Origin: Luteibacter mycovicinus
GTDB taxonomy: Bacteria > Pseudomonadota > Gammaproteobacteria > Xanthomonadales > Rhodanobacteraceae
Length of the DNA: 64,000 nucleotides
Assembly (NCBI RefSeq): GCF_000745235.1
Contig: NZ_JQNL01000001.1
Span: 2,748,501-2,812,500, forward strand
Reading direction: 5' to 3'
In this document: in pieces, positions 45,701-52,329 of the stretch
How the letters are laid out: the number at the start of each line of letters is the position of its first letter
How positions within the stretch are numbered: position 1 is the stretch's first letter
Position numbers and translations under genes: made by a program
Notes under the pieces: model-generated
The model's database searches: none
The model's input: the letters and a program-made list of their open reading frames with translations, nothing else
What the model was told of the DNA's origin: nothing

Positions 45701-47344
45701 CCGACTGGTCGACAGCGATTGGGCAGCATCGGCAAGAGCCGCCAACCAGGCGTTTGTGGCGGTGGTCGGCGCCGTGTCGTCACAGAGCGGCTTGAGCTTA
45801 ATAAACGAAAGATGGTGCTGCCGGGCCCAGTCGGTCGCGTTCCAGAGGGCCGGTATGACATCGAGGATGTCGAAAGCATCCAGCGAGCTGGTTATAGACG
45901 GGTTACCCGCGATCTGGGCGTTGTAACCGTTGGTCTGCTGCTCGAGCAGGTCCAACATGGCGAGCCCTTCTTCGATGCTAAGGCCGAGCAGACGCGGTAG
46001 CGAGGTCAGGCGGTAGCAGGCGGAGATCACTGGCAGCGTGCACGCCCTTGTTTTCTGCACCGCTTCGACACGTTGCAACAGTTGTTCCAGCAACGTGGTA
46101 TCGATGCGCAGTGCGGTGGCGAACGCGGCGGTGTCGTCTGCCGTGAACGGCTTGTTGGTTACCTTGATCAGGCTGTCGAGCAGCGCAGGCGTACGACCGA
46201 TCGCATAGACGGGGAGGTTCCCGATAAGCGCGGCGAAGCCGTCCGGAGTGATCTCTGTGCTGGCTTTCAGGTGGCCGTAGAGGCCTAGTGCGCGTAGCGT
46301 CTGCTCGGTCGGTAAGGTATCCGCCGCTGCCTTCTCTGCAGCGAGCGCGCTGCGAAGCAGCAGGTCGGCTTCGGCGTACGAAACGTCGAGGCGCGTGCGG
46401 ACTTGCAGCAGGCGCTGCATGCGATCCATGTGCTTGGCTGTTAGTCCGGCGATTTCCGTATCCATGGCGTCGGCGGATCCGGCACGCTGTTTTATCCACA
46501 GCGGGCCGGCGCCTGCATTGATAAACGCAGCGCCATACGCTTTGCTGGACGGCTTGCCCGTGCCGTCGGGAGCGTATCGGGCGAGGGACACAGCGGTGGC
46601 TGCATCGGCTTCCTTGGCAACGCCGTCGACGGCCAGAAGATGGCGTAAATCGCGACGTTTCAGTCCCGTGGCTTCCATGAGCGTCTGCACCGCGCTCAGT
46701 TCGCCAAGGGTGGCGCCAGCTTTTTTGCTGAACAACGCTGCCGCGGACGCATCCGTCGTCACGGCTGGCCCGATCAACATCTTGCGCACGGCGGGAGAGA
46801 AGCCGCAGCCCATCGTCACTGCGTCGCGCAAGCCTTTACTGGGTTTCTCCGTGGCGACGAATGCCGGGAATTCCGGGTCCGAATGGCGCACTGCCCGCCA
46901 TAGCGGGATGCCGCGCAGGTGCAGGATGCTGAGTACGCGATTCCATGGCGCGTCATAGGGGAGCCCGATGGGTGTCGTGGCGCTGACCATGCGCTCCTGG
47001 ACGCTCGCGGAGCTGCCGGTGCACAGGACAATGCGCTTCTCCAGCAGCTCGTTAACGAGATCGAGCGTGGAATATTCCCGACGGAGCGCCGCGCTATCGA
47101 GAGCGAGGTCGGGGAGGTCTGGTCGTCGCATCGCGAGCAGGCAGGCTTTTTCGGGGGCGGCGCCCTCTTCGAGCCGGCTGCTCAACGTGAACAAGTCGCT
47201 GAGATAAGCCACCGGGCCCGTCTCGTCGTCGACGGCTCCTGCCACCGTCAGCAGATTCGCATCCTCGGCGAAGAGTGCGCTGTACGTAGCCGCGTCGATG
47301 GTGGCGGCGGATGGAGCATTCGTGACGTCGCTGTCGCTGCTCAT
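39710..47344 (-). CDS. Insecticidal toxin complex A subunit (TcA), orphan
   Basis: A 2544-residue protein with the architecture of Tc toxin A subunits (TcdA1-like). The N-terminal VRP1-like helical shell region has GPVAYLSDLF near residue 43. Beta-rich neuraminidase-like segments lie around 1100-1500. A long helical pore-forming/coiled-coil part spans roughly 1850-2230. A TcB-binding end shows DYPGHYLRQIQHVSVTLV (2237-2254), FEGTGAISTWRLELPG and LTDVIFRVKYTARDGG (to ~2387). About 155 residues follow that motif, more than known TcA proteins usually have. TcA forms the pentameric syringe that binds cells and injects the TcB-TcC cocoon. No TcB or TcC gene is in the window. AAGGA lies 6 bases before the ATG. 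No signal peptide is seen, as usual for the family. Confidence 0.88.
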   Translation of the reverse strand: MSSDSDVTNAPSAATIDAATYSALFAEDANLLTVAGAVDDETGPVAYLSDLFTLSSRLEEGAAPEKACLLAMRRPDLPDLALDSAALRREYSTLDLVNELLEKRIVLCTGSSASVQERMVSATTPIGLPYDAPWNRVLSILHLRGIPLWRAVRHSDPEFPAFVATEKPSKGLRDAVTMGCGFSPAVRKMLIGPAVTTDASAAALFSKKAGATLGELSAVQTLMEATGLKRRDLRHLLAVDGVAKEADAATAVSLARYAPDGTGKPSSKAYGAAFINAGAGPLWIKQRAGSADAMDTEIAGLTAKHMDRMQRLLQVRTRLDVSYAEADLLLRSALAAEKAAADTLPTEQTLRALGLYGHLKASTEITPDGFAALIGNLPVYAIGRTPALLDSLIKVTNKPFTADDTAAFATALRIDTTLLEQLLQRVEAVQKTRACTLPVISACYRLTSLPRLLGLSIEEGLAMLDLLEQQTNGYNAQIAGNPSITSSLDAFDILDVIPALWNATDWARQHHLSFIKLKPLCDDTAPTTATNAWLAALADAAQSLSTSRLDTLTIKKLMRDTEVDYDLGVKAWSEVLNEFVDNNGLILPAAQAMQSPALRIKLSGLLTKLKKPDTVSPVEDYVSKLGNAIADTAASQNEVASQLLRTAFALDVAQAPAVLTWAGVSGYQLLGDAMMALNNRVDGDADASTFSSDMTQRWHRVHRIASVVRMFGLSGTCLDGLVAHPEWFNLRSSDGKPTHSIRLDMLYRLSRYRDWVGTLATGFDEPDALAYLKRTHEKEPPAIDEAAANLARLLGTTPTEVRELSRSIGKKAVAGIAGDVADIDYVMRLLALQQELGISVATLKDLNDMKGTPDAPQVERVAAGLSTTLDASQRTVLDGTLAEAWRDALCTWLLQFGSSQPVPLPEMVRRVDLSAYLLIDVEVGSEPRTTRVAAAIASLQQYIHRVYARLEDGYAWQEHFVSERKAWRAWRSQFGSWQTYNTMKRQPSGFLDPSRRSSKSSLFEAFEKLVGQGKFAADEIQTAMLTYLAGFERVSNIQPLSAYHDGVDPQNDTFHFIGRSNVEPAEYYWRTLDMSIRDTRGAPSMLAWGEWQKITLPATGVIVQTPLNKETSANFGNDPRTSIDAVRPVVIAGRRYVVWLERDGTAANFDNKTSDVYVFRLCYAYLQTDGQWSTANELIRLDGTDPAGRPERCGGQPDKTLMKTLSYQPRIVVMVDESGPRTDDPWLVALLVTRDTDVSWKKKKATYARNSDYYIAAKDLLLVETREIDTDDPVGRPREAKLVDRWSRMFDDPRVIQHRYVGAATIIRDELAGESQNVIADEKLNRTLTKLKDEWKAEAEAIASADEKDKEALRDRYFKAPVSEPLHIPFIKLDSAANGDRIRVLYGIEGNMALPSLPSDMPSTDSYDTNLWLSPSKPGYLQLRRYSRAPGKMAELTFSDGSSRSLSFAKWSGNFGYYSYQEAKSLLGSVSVYNRDFRYSMGRWEWNFPTSGIALADTLVRVTDSKGAELAQFVCKAGDGPAALTSELFVERSKLNDPFEITVTLSRLKPKSEPYATRTARLAIVDLLADELQPDDGVPSVVMRCNASRIHSLDFTEANRKAQGGSTLPPTAIPLSTLFGKRLVALATHSVQRVLAWRTQTMEEPGATSDASPSPIDFGGCNGVYFWELFFHVPWLVAWRLRETRQFRLAEEWCTRHLFDPQRGLPDGGNGMSRYWNAVPLTLKGGALASQTYVQDPDALADFNFDHYRRATFLFLVELWLAEGDSFYRQMTRDALVEAWLCYEKALRLIGRLPEPLAPERWQVTELKSLSMEALHASPDRRITQAHRNLVRRMDNLRHGLTLDGKPGLLPLYAGETSLNYLLNPRTGSSSQGRPSRTLTAPGYRYGEIMPKAREAAAWLTEMGQQLFHVYEAEFDAELAVMQQKNLIDLHRFTINLQSNGLTSARAERLKLERGRDLLLERKKHFERLVDNGLYHAEAAGFVLGTTAGFLRTQAGVFGSVEKGSEVYPTIFGVASGGAKPGAIAGAVSQAVKYAADMMDVAAQAAFKEAEFARRTAEWKFEIATAKAELSVCDSEIAVQDLAVAAAGLALDEAQTKLRLMDDEYVFMTTGFAIGPTYHWMISQLTSIYSMAYDAVFALCLDAEAAYQRDTGDFASEFVSSAAWSDKWKGMLAGESFQRDLLMIDSAYLRKNERRILVERDISLAGLKGGDDVTALRHGLSGRGFVFSLPSLLFDQDYPGHYLRQIQHVSVTLVLNGVEAVDPTCHVPALLTQISSTILTEADTKALERLYKPETGTHEALRTSVRANQQTAVSTRTADALTAEGESVLASLLFDDCRLLPFEGTGAISTWRLELPGIRTGWETVLGKGASRLTDVIFRVKYTARDGGAAFAAAASALANTVGSKVLGRSPLASPVATYQENPAEIDPAIAVAFFKNFYEIIVGTTKFGPQAKAASVAAYYRKSMPDAIANDTTLAILGSLTSRVTGQYAIFDIVLAMVSEDGTLLDEASTDTRGGVYDRVVVDISDAAWKITEHARSNHPFDE

Positions 47345-47464
47345 CAGGGATCCTTCCCTTGGTTAAGGCGACGGAACGTCGCGTATCAGGACGCTAGCAG
47401 TTGGATTCAGGCAGTGATATAGACCGTTCGTTGTAGGTGACCCGCCGCGATTCATTACGGAGGC
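47345..47464. other. Intergenic region upstream of the TcA gene
   Basis: A 120-bp spacer between dedA and the toxin gene. Besides the AAGGA ribosome-binding site there is a TATATC hexamer on the minus strand that could be a -10, but no matching -35. It is not clear whether the toxin gene has its own promoter or is read from dedA. Confidence 0.4.
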
Positions 47465-48079
47465 TTAGCGCTCGTCCGCAGATTTGTGCTTTCGCCACCA
47501 GATGACGCCCAGCCCGATCACTGCCGCGGCGATGGCCAGATAAATCCCCGTCTGCCCGCGATGGATCCACATTGACAGCCATTCGTGGTTATGCGCGCCG
47601 AAGTAACCCAGATACACCCAGATCGGCACGCTGATGGCGGCGGCAAGTCCATCGAGCAGCAGGAAGCGGAAGAAGCCCACGCGATGAGTGGCACCGGCGG
47701 TGATGAACACCGCGGTACGCATACCCGGCAGGAAGCGGGCCACGAACATCATGCGGTTGCCGTACTTCTCGAACTTCTCCTGCACTTTCGCATAGCGCTC
47801 GGGGGTGAGCAGGCGGGCAACGACACGCCAGCTCATGATCCGCCCGCCGAAATGCCGGCCCAGCAGGAACATCGTGGAGTCGCCGAACAGCACGCCCGCC
47901 ATGCCGACGCCCACCATGGTGTGGACGTCGCCATAGCCGAGCCCGGTAATGATGCCTCCGGCCACGAGGGTGATGTCCTCGGGCAGCGGGATACCCGCGC
48001 CACAAAGCATCAGCGCGAAGAAAACGGCGGCGTAGCCGTTCCTTCCGAAAAAATCGACGAGGTCGTTGAGTAGATCCAT
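47465..48079 (-). CDS. DedA-family membrane protein
   Basis: A 204-residue inner-membrane protein of the DedA/SNARE-associated superfamily, thought to be polyprenyl- or phospholipid flippases. Motifs are FFALMLCGAGIPLPEDITLVAGG (~20-42), a GDSTMFLLGRHFGG loop, FEKYGNRMMFVARFLPGMRTAVFITAG (~105-130; the FxRFxPxxR motif) and a C-terminal transmembrane helix with a basic tail. Four to six hydrophobic segments are visible. It lies 91 bases downstream of dnaG on the same strand. Confidence 0.92.
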   Translation of the reverse strand: MDLLNDLVDFFGRNGYAAVFFALMLCGAGIPLPEDITLVAGGIITGLGYGDVHTMVGVGMAGVLFGDSTMFLLGRHFGGRIMSWRVVARLLTPERYAKVQEKFEKYGNRMMFVARFLPGMRTAVFITAGATHRVGFFRFLLLDGLAAAISVPIWVYLGYFGAHNHEWLSMWIHRGQTGIYLAIAAAVIGLGVIWWRKHKSADER

Positions 48080-48170
48080 CAGTGGCGCGTAAAGCCGGCT
48101 GGGGCCGGTCCCTTCGAGGAACGAGGCGGGGATGATCCCATGGATCGTGTTATGAGAGCGGTGCGCCGCA

Positions 48171-49913
48171 TCATTCGCCCGCCGTGCGGGCCGGCGCGGC
48201 GCGGGCCGCCAGGAGAACGCGCAGTTCCGCCTTCTCGGTGTCGTCCAGCACGCCTTCGCGAACCCGGGAGATCAGGTACTCGCGGCGTTGTGTCGTCGCC
48301 TGGCGCTCCATCTGAATCAGCGCGTCGTGGAACTCCACGCGCTGCATCTCCGGCTCGCCGATGACCTCGGCCGACATCAGCTTCTGCAGCGAGGCGTACT
48401 CCGGACGCTCCATGAAGTACTCGACCAGCACGGCCGGGCGGATGCCGGGACGCGCGCGGGCCACATCGAGCAGCTCGGCCAGCAGCGCGACGCCAGGCCG
48501 GTCGAGGCGGAGAAAGGGGTAGGGTGGCTCCACTTCGGCCGCCAGATCGGGCTGGGCGAGCAGCAGGGTGATCGCGCTGCGTACCAGGCTGCGCTGGACG
48601 TTGGTGGGGCGGTTGGCGTCCTGGCGCGGGGCCGGCGGCTCAGGCTCCAGTACGGCACGGGCGCCGGTGCGGCGCTCCAGCTCCTGGCCCATGAGATCGC
48701 GGAAGGCGCCATCGGGCAGCTTCGCGATCAGCGGACGGGCCCGCTCGGCCAGGCGGGCGCGGCCGTCGAGGCGGGTCACGTCCACGTCCCGGGCCAGTTC
48801 CTCGAAGAAGTACTCCGACATCGGCATGGAGTCCTTCATGCGCTTCTCGAAGCCCTCCTTGCCTTCCTTGCGGACCAGGGTGTCCGGGTCCTCCCCGTCG
48901 GGCAGGAACAGGAAGTGGGCCTGGCGGCCGTCGCGCATGCGCGGCAGCACCGATTCGAGCGCTCGCCACGCGGCGGCCTTACCGGCACGGTCACCGTCGA
49001 AGCAGAAATAGACGTCGGGGGCGGCACGGAAGAGGACTTCCGCGTGGTCCGGCGTGGTCGCGGTGCCCAGCGTGGCCACGGCGATGGGCAGCCCGGCCTG
49101 ATGCAGGGCGATGACGTCCATGTAGCCCTCGACCACCATGATCCGGGTGACCTGCTGGTGCGCCTGCTTCACCTGCCACAGCGCGAACAGTTCCTTGCCC
49201 TTGTGAAACAGGGCGGTCTCCGGCGAATTGAGGTACTTGGGGCTCTGCTCGGACGACAGCACGCGGCCGCCGAAGGCGATGACCCGGCCGCGGCGATCCA
49301 GAATGGGGAACATGACCCGTTCGCGGAACCGGTCGTATCTGTTGCCGCGCTCGTTGCTGGCGACCATGCCTGCTTCGTTGAGCAGCTGGCGCCGACGGTC
49401 ATTGGTGCCCAGCGCCTTCATCACGCCGTCGAAGCCGGCGGGGGCCCAGCCGATGCGAAAGCGTTTGACGATCTCCTCGTCCAGCCCACGGCCGTCGACG
49501 TAGGCCTTCGCCTCGGGGCTGCTGCCCAGCTCGCGCTGGTAGAAGCTGGCCGCTTCGTCGAGGAGGGTGTAGAGGTCGCTGCGGTCTTCCCGTGGCTTAT
49601 CGTCGCGGCCGCCCTCGTAGGGCACTTTCAGGCCGGCGGACTGGGCGAGTTCCTCGATCGCGTCGGGAAACTCGAGCCGGTCGTAGTCCATGATGAACTT
49701 GATCGCGCTGCCGTGGGCGCCGCAGCCGAAGCAATGGAAAAACTGCTTCTGCGGGCTGACGTAGAACGACGGTGAGCGCTCGTTGTGAAACGGGCAGCAC
49801 GCCGTCCATTCGCGCCCCGCCTTCTTCAGCGGGACGCGCCGCTCGATCACGTCGACTATGTCGACGCGGGTCAGCAGTTCATCGATAAAGCTGTCGGGAA
49901 TACGGCCACGCAT
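48171..49913 (-). CDS. dnaG: DNA primase
   Basis: A 580-residue primase making RNA primers at the replication fork. The N-terminal CHC2 zinc finger has Cys40/His43 (CPFHNE) and Cys61/Cys64 (HCFGCGAHG). The catalytic core includes FPILDRRGRVIAFGGRVL, the TOPRIM parts VEGYMDVIALHQAG and FCFDGDRAGKAA, and DGEDPDTLVRKEG. The C-terminal DnaB-binding helical domain spans ~440-580. It belongs to the rpsU-yqeY-dnaG macromolecular synthesis cluster. Unusually, the next genes are dedA and the TcA toxin, not rpoD. A small DUF1328 gene lies just upstream. Confidence 0.96.
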   Translation of the reverse strand: MRGRIPDSFIDELLTRVDIVDVIERRVPLKKAGREWTACCPFHNERSPSFYVSPQKQFFHCFGCGAHGSAIKFIMDYDRLEFPDAIEELAQSAGLKVPYEGGRDDKPREDRSDLYTLLDEAASFYQRELGSSPEAKAYVDGRGLDEEIVKRFRIGWAPAGFDGVMKALGTNDRRRQLLNEAGMVASNERGNRYDRFRERVMFPILDRRGRVIAFGGRVLSSEQSPKYLNSPETALFHKGKELFALWQVKQAHQQVTRIMVVEGYMDVIALHQAGLPIAVATLGTATTPDHAEVLFRAAPDVYFCFDGDRAGKAAAWRALESVLPRMRDGRQAHFLFLPDGEDPDTLVRKEGKEGFEKRMKDSMPMSEYFFEELARDVDVTRLDGRARLAERARPLIAKLPDGAFRDLMGQELERRTGARAVLEPEPPAPRQDANRPTNVQRSLVRSAITLLLAQPDLAAEVEPPYPFLRLDRPGVALLAELLDVARARPGIRPAVLVEYFMERPEYASLQKLMSAEVIGEPEMQRVEFHDALIQMERQATTQRREYLISRVREGVLDDTEKAELRVLLAARAAPARTAGE

Positions 49914-49974
49914 CAGTCGCCTAGGATGCCACGCATCCGCTTCCGTATGGAGTCCGCATTCCCTTATCGGGCGA

Positions 49975-50148
49975 TCAGAACGCCAGGTGGAAGACGCCGA
50001 TGACTGCCAGGATCGCGATCACGAACAGGATCAGGAAGATGGCGAAGCAGACCTTGGCGATCGTGCCGGCGATGCCCGAAATCCGGCTGAAGCCGAGGGC
50101 GCCGGTGACCAGGGCGATGAGGCCGAAAATAATGGCGTACTTGAGCAT
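49975..50148 (-). CDS. Small DUF1328 (YtjA-like) membrane protein
   Basis: A 57-residue protein starting [20 protein letters not shown], with a second hydrophobic segment ([20 protein letters not shown]) and ending VFHLAF. The two-helix layout and the [21 protein letters not shown] pattern match the DUF1328/YtjA family of inner-membrane proteins of unknown function. It is shorter than most automatic gene-length limits. A GGAGAGATCCC stretch precedes the ATG. It sits between dnaG and the REP element, an insertion in the otherwise conserved rpsU-yqeY-dnaG order. Confidence 0.85.
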   Translation of the reverse strand: MLKYAIIFGLIALVTGALGFSRISGIAGTIAKVCFAIFLILFVIAILAVIGVFHLAF

Positions 50149-50242
50149 GGGATCTCTCCGTCGAGCGCCGGAGGAACGTCCTGCCAGCCGCGGTGCGGAG
50201 CATGCTCACAAATGTGTAGGCTCGCCGTGAAACGGCGAGGCC

Positions 50243-50314
50243 TGTAGGAGCGCGCCCTGCGCGCGAAGCCAACTTTGCGTCGGGCTCGGGTCGCGCGCGG
50301 GGCGCGCTCCTACA
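50243..50314. repeat. Inverted pair of REP-like elements (TGTAGGAGCGCGCC... type)
   Basis: A 24-base element at 50243-50266 beginning TGTAGGAGCGCGCCC is repeated in inverted orientation at 50291-50314 with a single mismatch, with 24 bases between them. A third copy, identical to the right arm, is at 52231-52254. Such short palindromic REP units, often in inverted pairs (REPINs), are scattered through pseudomonad and xanthomonad genomes. Here the pair can fold into a long hairpin between yqeY and the DUF1328 gene. Confidence 0.85.
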
Positions 50315-50323
50315 AGTACTGGG

Positions 50324-50767
50324 TCAGGCGAGTCTGGCCTTAACCTTACCGGCCACCGCGCCCATATCGGCACGCCCGGCGGCCTTTTCCTTCACCAGCG
50401 CCACGACCTTGCCCATATCCCGGGCGGTCGTCGCACCCGTCTCGGCGATCGCCGCGGTGATCACGTCGTCCAGCTCGGCGTCGCTGAGCTTGGCAGGGAG
50501 GTAGGTCTCGATGACGCTCATCTCATAGCGCTCGATGGTCGACAGGTCCGTACGACCCGCCTTGTCGAACTGCTCGATCGAGTCGCGGCGCTGCTTCTGC
50601 ATCTTTTCGAGGACGGCCAGGACCTGGTTATCGTCCAGCTCGATCCGCTCATCGACTTCGCGTCGCTTGATCTCGGACTGCATCAGGCGGATAACTGCCA
50701 GACGGTCTTTCTCGCCGCCCTTCATGGCGGCCTTCATGTCTTCGGTGATCTTGGCTTTCAGACTCAT
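50324..50767 (-). CDS. yqeY: GatB/YqeY domain protein
   Basis: A 147-residue YqeY protein. It opens LKAKITEDMKAAMKGGEKDRLAVIRLM, has helical QSEIKRREVDERIELDDNQVLAVL, and ends with the GatB tail-like domain (LSDAELDDVITAAIAETGATTARDMGKVVALV, residues ~98-130). The family resembles the tRNA-binding tail of GatB and is conserved beside rpsU and dnaG; its precise role is unknown. Start ATG 50767 is chosen because it gives the canonical N-terminus; the frame stays open upstream without homology. A terminator-like hairpin (50791-50820) separates it from rpsU. Confidence 0.92.
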   Translation of the reverse strand: MSLKAKITEDMKAAMKGGEKDRLAVIRLMQSEIKRREVDERIELDDNQVLAVLEKMQKQRRDSIEQFDKAGRTDLSTIERYEMSVIETYLPAKLSDAELDDVITAAIAETGATTARDMGKVVALVKEKAAGRADMGAVAGKVKARLA

Positions 50768-50790
50768 GGCATTTCTCCGGGACGACGAAA

Positions 50791-50820
50791 AGCCGGCTCC
50801 GCCTTTCGGCGAAGCCGGCT
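50791..50820 (-). terminator. Terminator or attenuator between rpsU and yqeY
   Basis: AGCCGGCT (50791-50798) pairs with AGCCGGCT (50813-50820), and the stem extends inward through CCGCC/GGCGA with one mismatch to a short TTTC loop. On the minus strand the hairpin is followed by TTTTCGTC. It lies 24 bases upstream of the yqeY ATG, so it probably lowers read-through from the strong rpsU promoter into yqeY-dnaG. A-residues on the other side make it partly bidirectional. Confidence 0.75.
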
Positions 50821-50902
50821 CGGTTTTCCGCCTGATTGCGGCGGCAGCGGGCGAACGCGCCAGCCGCGGATCCAACACCCGACCGTGAGGCCGGGGAGGC
50901 AA

Positions 50903-51118
50903 TCAGTACATGCGGGTCCGGCGCGTCGTGTCGCGAGACAGACGGCGGAGGTGACGCTTCACGGCAGCAGCGCGCTTACGCTTACGCTCCTGGGTGGGCT
51001 TTTCGTAAAATTCGCGCTTGCGCGTTTCGGCCAGGACGCCAGCCTTCTCGCACGTACGCTTGAAGCGGCGAAGGGCAAGCTCAAACGGCTCGTTCTCGCG
51101 GACTTTAACGCTCGGCAT
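50903..51118 (-). CDS. rpsU: 30S ribosomal protein S21
   Basis: A 71-residue, very basic ribosomal protein: [20 protein letters not shown] at the N-terminus, [20 protein letters not shown] in the middle, and a C-terminal [14 protein letters not shown] helix. It is of canonical length and near-canonical sequence for gammaproteobacterial S21. It is first in the macromolecular-synthesis operon, with a GTGGAG ribosome-binding site and a good sigma-70 promoter at 51167-51196. It is divergent from tsaD. Confidence 0.98.
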   Translation of the reverse strand: MPSVKVRENEPFELALRRFKRTCEKAGVLAETRKREFYEKPTQERKRKRAAAVKRHLRRLSRDTTRRTRMY

Positions 51119-51162
51119 GGAAACTCCACTTGTTTAAACTGACCCGTCTACCCGGGTGAGCC

Positions 51163-52224
51163 GTGGATTATAACGTGATCGATTCGAAAAATTCAAAGCC
51201 CGTGTTAGGTGTGGAAACGTCCTGTGACGAAACGGGCGTCGCCCTTCTGCGCTGGGACCCGGAGAAGCCGGGCCGTGGCCTGCTTTCCCATGCCTTGTTC
51301 AGCCAGATCGCCCTGCACGCCGAGTACGGCGGCGTGGTGCCCGAGCTGGCCAGTCGCGACCATGTCCGTAAGCTACTTCCCCTTGTGCGAGAAGCACTTA
51401 AGGACGCGGGTCTGACACCATCGGATCTCGGTGGCGTGGCCTACACGGCGGGCCCCGGCCTTGTGGGTGCCCTGCTGGTGGGGGCGTCGGCGGCCCGCGC
51501 CATGGCCTGGGCGCTCGGCGTGCCGGCCATCGGTGTTCACCATATGGAAGGTCACCTGCTGGCGCCTTTGCTGGAGGATGACCCGCCGGAACCGCCCTTT
51601 GTGGCGCTCCTGGTCTCCGGCGGCCACTCGATGCTGGTCGAGGTGAAGGCCATCGGCGAGTACCGGATTCTTGGCGACACGCTGGATGACGCGGCGGGTG
51701 AGGCCTTCGACAAGACCGCCAAGATGATGGGTCTGCCGTACCCCGGCGGTCCCGCGCTGGCCAGGCTGGCGGAGCAGGGCACGCCGGGGAGTTTCCGCTT
51801 CTCCCGGCCGATGACCGACCGCCCGGGGCTCGATTTCAGTTTCTCCGGCCTGAAGACCCAGGTCCTGCTGGCCTGGCAGGCCTCGGACAAGACGGATCAG
51901 ACCCGTGCCGATATCGCGCGGGCCTTTGAAGAAGCCATCGTCGACACCCTTGCGATCAAGTGCCGCCGGGCGCTCGAGGCCAGCGGTGCCAGACGGCTGG
52001 TAATCGCGGGTGGCGTCGGTGCCAACAAGCGTCTGCGGGAGCAGCTGGCCGAAGCGGGTGCGAAAGACGGTTTCCGGGTGTATTTCCCACGGCTGGCGTT
52101 CTGCACCGACAACGGCGCGATGATCGCGCTGGCAGGAGCGATTCGCCTCGCGGCGGGTCAGCAGCAGGACCGCACGATTCAGGTGCACCCGCGGTGGAGT
52201 CTCGAAACCCTTCCGGCCGCCTGA
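51163..52224 (+). CDS. tsaD: tRNA N6-adenosine threonylcarbamoyltransferase
   Basis: Up to 353 residues; transfers the threonylcarbamoyl group to A37 of ANN-decoding tRNAs (t6A) with TsaB and TsaE. Motifs are [14 protein letters not shown] at the N-terminus, [15 protein letters not shown], the metal-binding [11 protein letters not shown] (His-x3-His), [40 protein letters not shown] and [11 protein letters not shown]. Start choice is uncertain. GTG 51163 gives a 13-residue extension, whereas GTG 51202 would begin [11 protein letters not shown], closer to the family. The rpsU promoter on the other strand lies within 51167-51196, which favours 51202. It is divergent from rpsU, as in many gammaproteobacteria. 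Confidence 0.94.
   Translation: MDYNVIDSKNSKPVLGVETSCDETGVALLRWDPEKPGRGLLSHALFSQIALHAEYGGVVPELASRDHVRKLLPLVREALKDAGLTPSDLGGVAYTAGPGLVGALLVGASAARAMAWALGVPAIGVHHMEGHLLAPLLEDDPPEPPFVALLVSGGHSMLVEVKAIGEYRILGDTLDDAAGEAFDKTAKMMGLPYPGGPALARLAEQGTPGSFRFSRPMTDRPGLDFSFSGLKTQVLLAWQASDKTDQTRADIARAFEEAIVDTLAIKCRRALEASGARRLVIAGGVGANKRLREQLAEAGAKDGFRVYFPRLAFCTDNGAMIALAGAIRLAAGQQQDRTIQVHPRWSLETLPAA
51167..51196 (-). promoter_or_regulatory. Sigma-70 promoter of rpsU
   Basis: On the minus strand TTGAAT (51196-51191) is followed by an 18-base spacer and a perfect TATAAT (51172-51167). Transcription would start near 51160, giving a leader of ~42 bases before the rpsU ATG at 51118. This is the best consensus promoter I see in the window, as expected for a ribosomal protein gene. 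Confidence 0.82.
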
Positions 52225-52230
52225 CGTCCC

Positions 52231-52254
52231 TGTAGGAGCGCGCCCCGCGCGCGA
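52231..52254 (+). repeat. Single REP-like element
   Basis: A 24-base copy starting TGTAGGAGCGCGCCCCGC, identical to the reverse complement of 50291-50314. It begins 6 bases after the tsaD stop. Confidence 0.8.
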
Positions 52255-52257
52255 TCA

Positions 52258-52289
52258 ACCGGGGCGTATGTTGCACAAAACGCCCCGGT
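52258..52289 (+). terminator. Hairpin after tsaD, possible terminator
   Basis: ACCGGGGCGT (52258-52267) pairs perfectly with ACGCCCCGGT (52280-52289) across a 12-base loop. No T-run follows, so it may stabilise the mRNA 3' end or act with Rho instead of as an intrinsic terminator. Confidence 0.5.
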
Positions 52290-52329
52290 CGCCGACCCTG
52301 TACGCCCCTTCGCACCACCAGAACCCCTC

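Noticed and set aside
48288..49775. 495-codon open frame antisense to dnaG
   Set aside because: dnaG on the other strand has all primase motifs. This frame has a biased composition and no homology I recognise.
49964..50272. 102-codon minus-strand frame covering the DUF1328 gene
   Set aside because: It is out of frame with the membrane protein that is recognisable at 49975-50148. Its translation is Arg/His-rich with no family.
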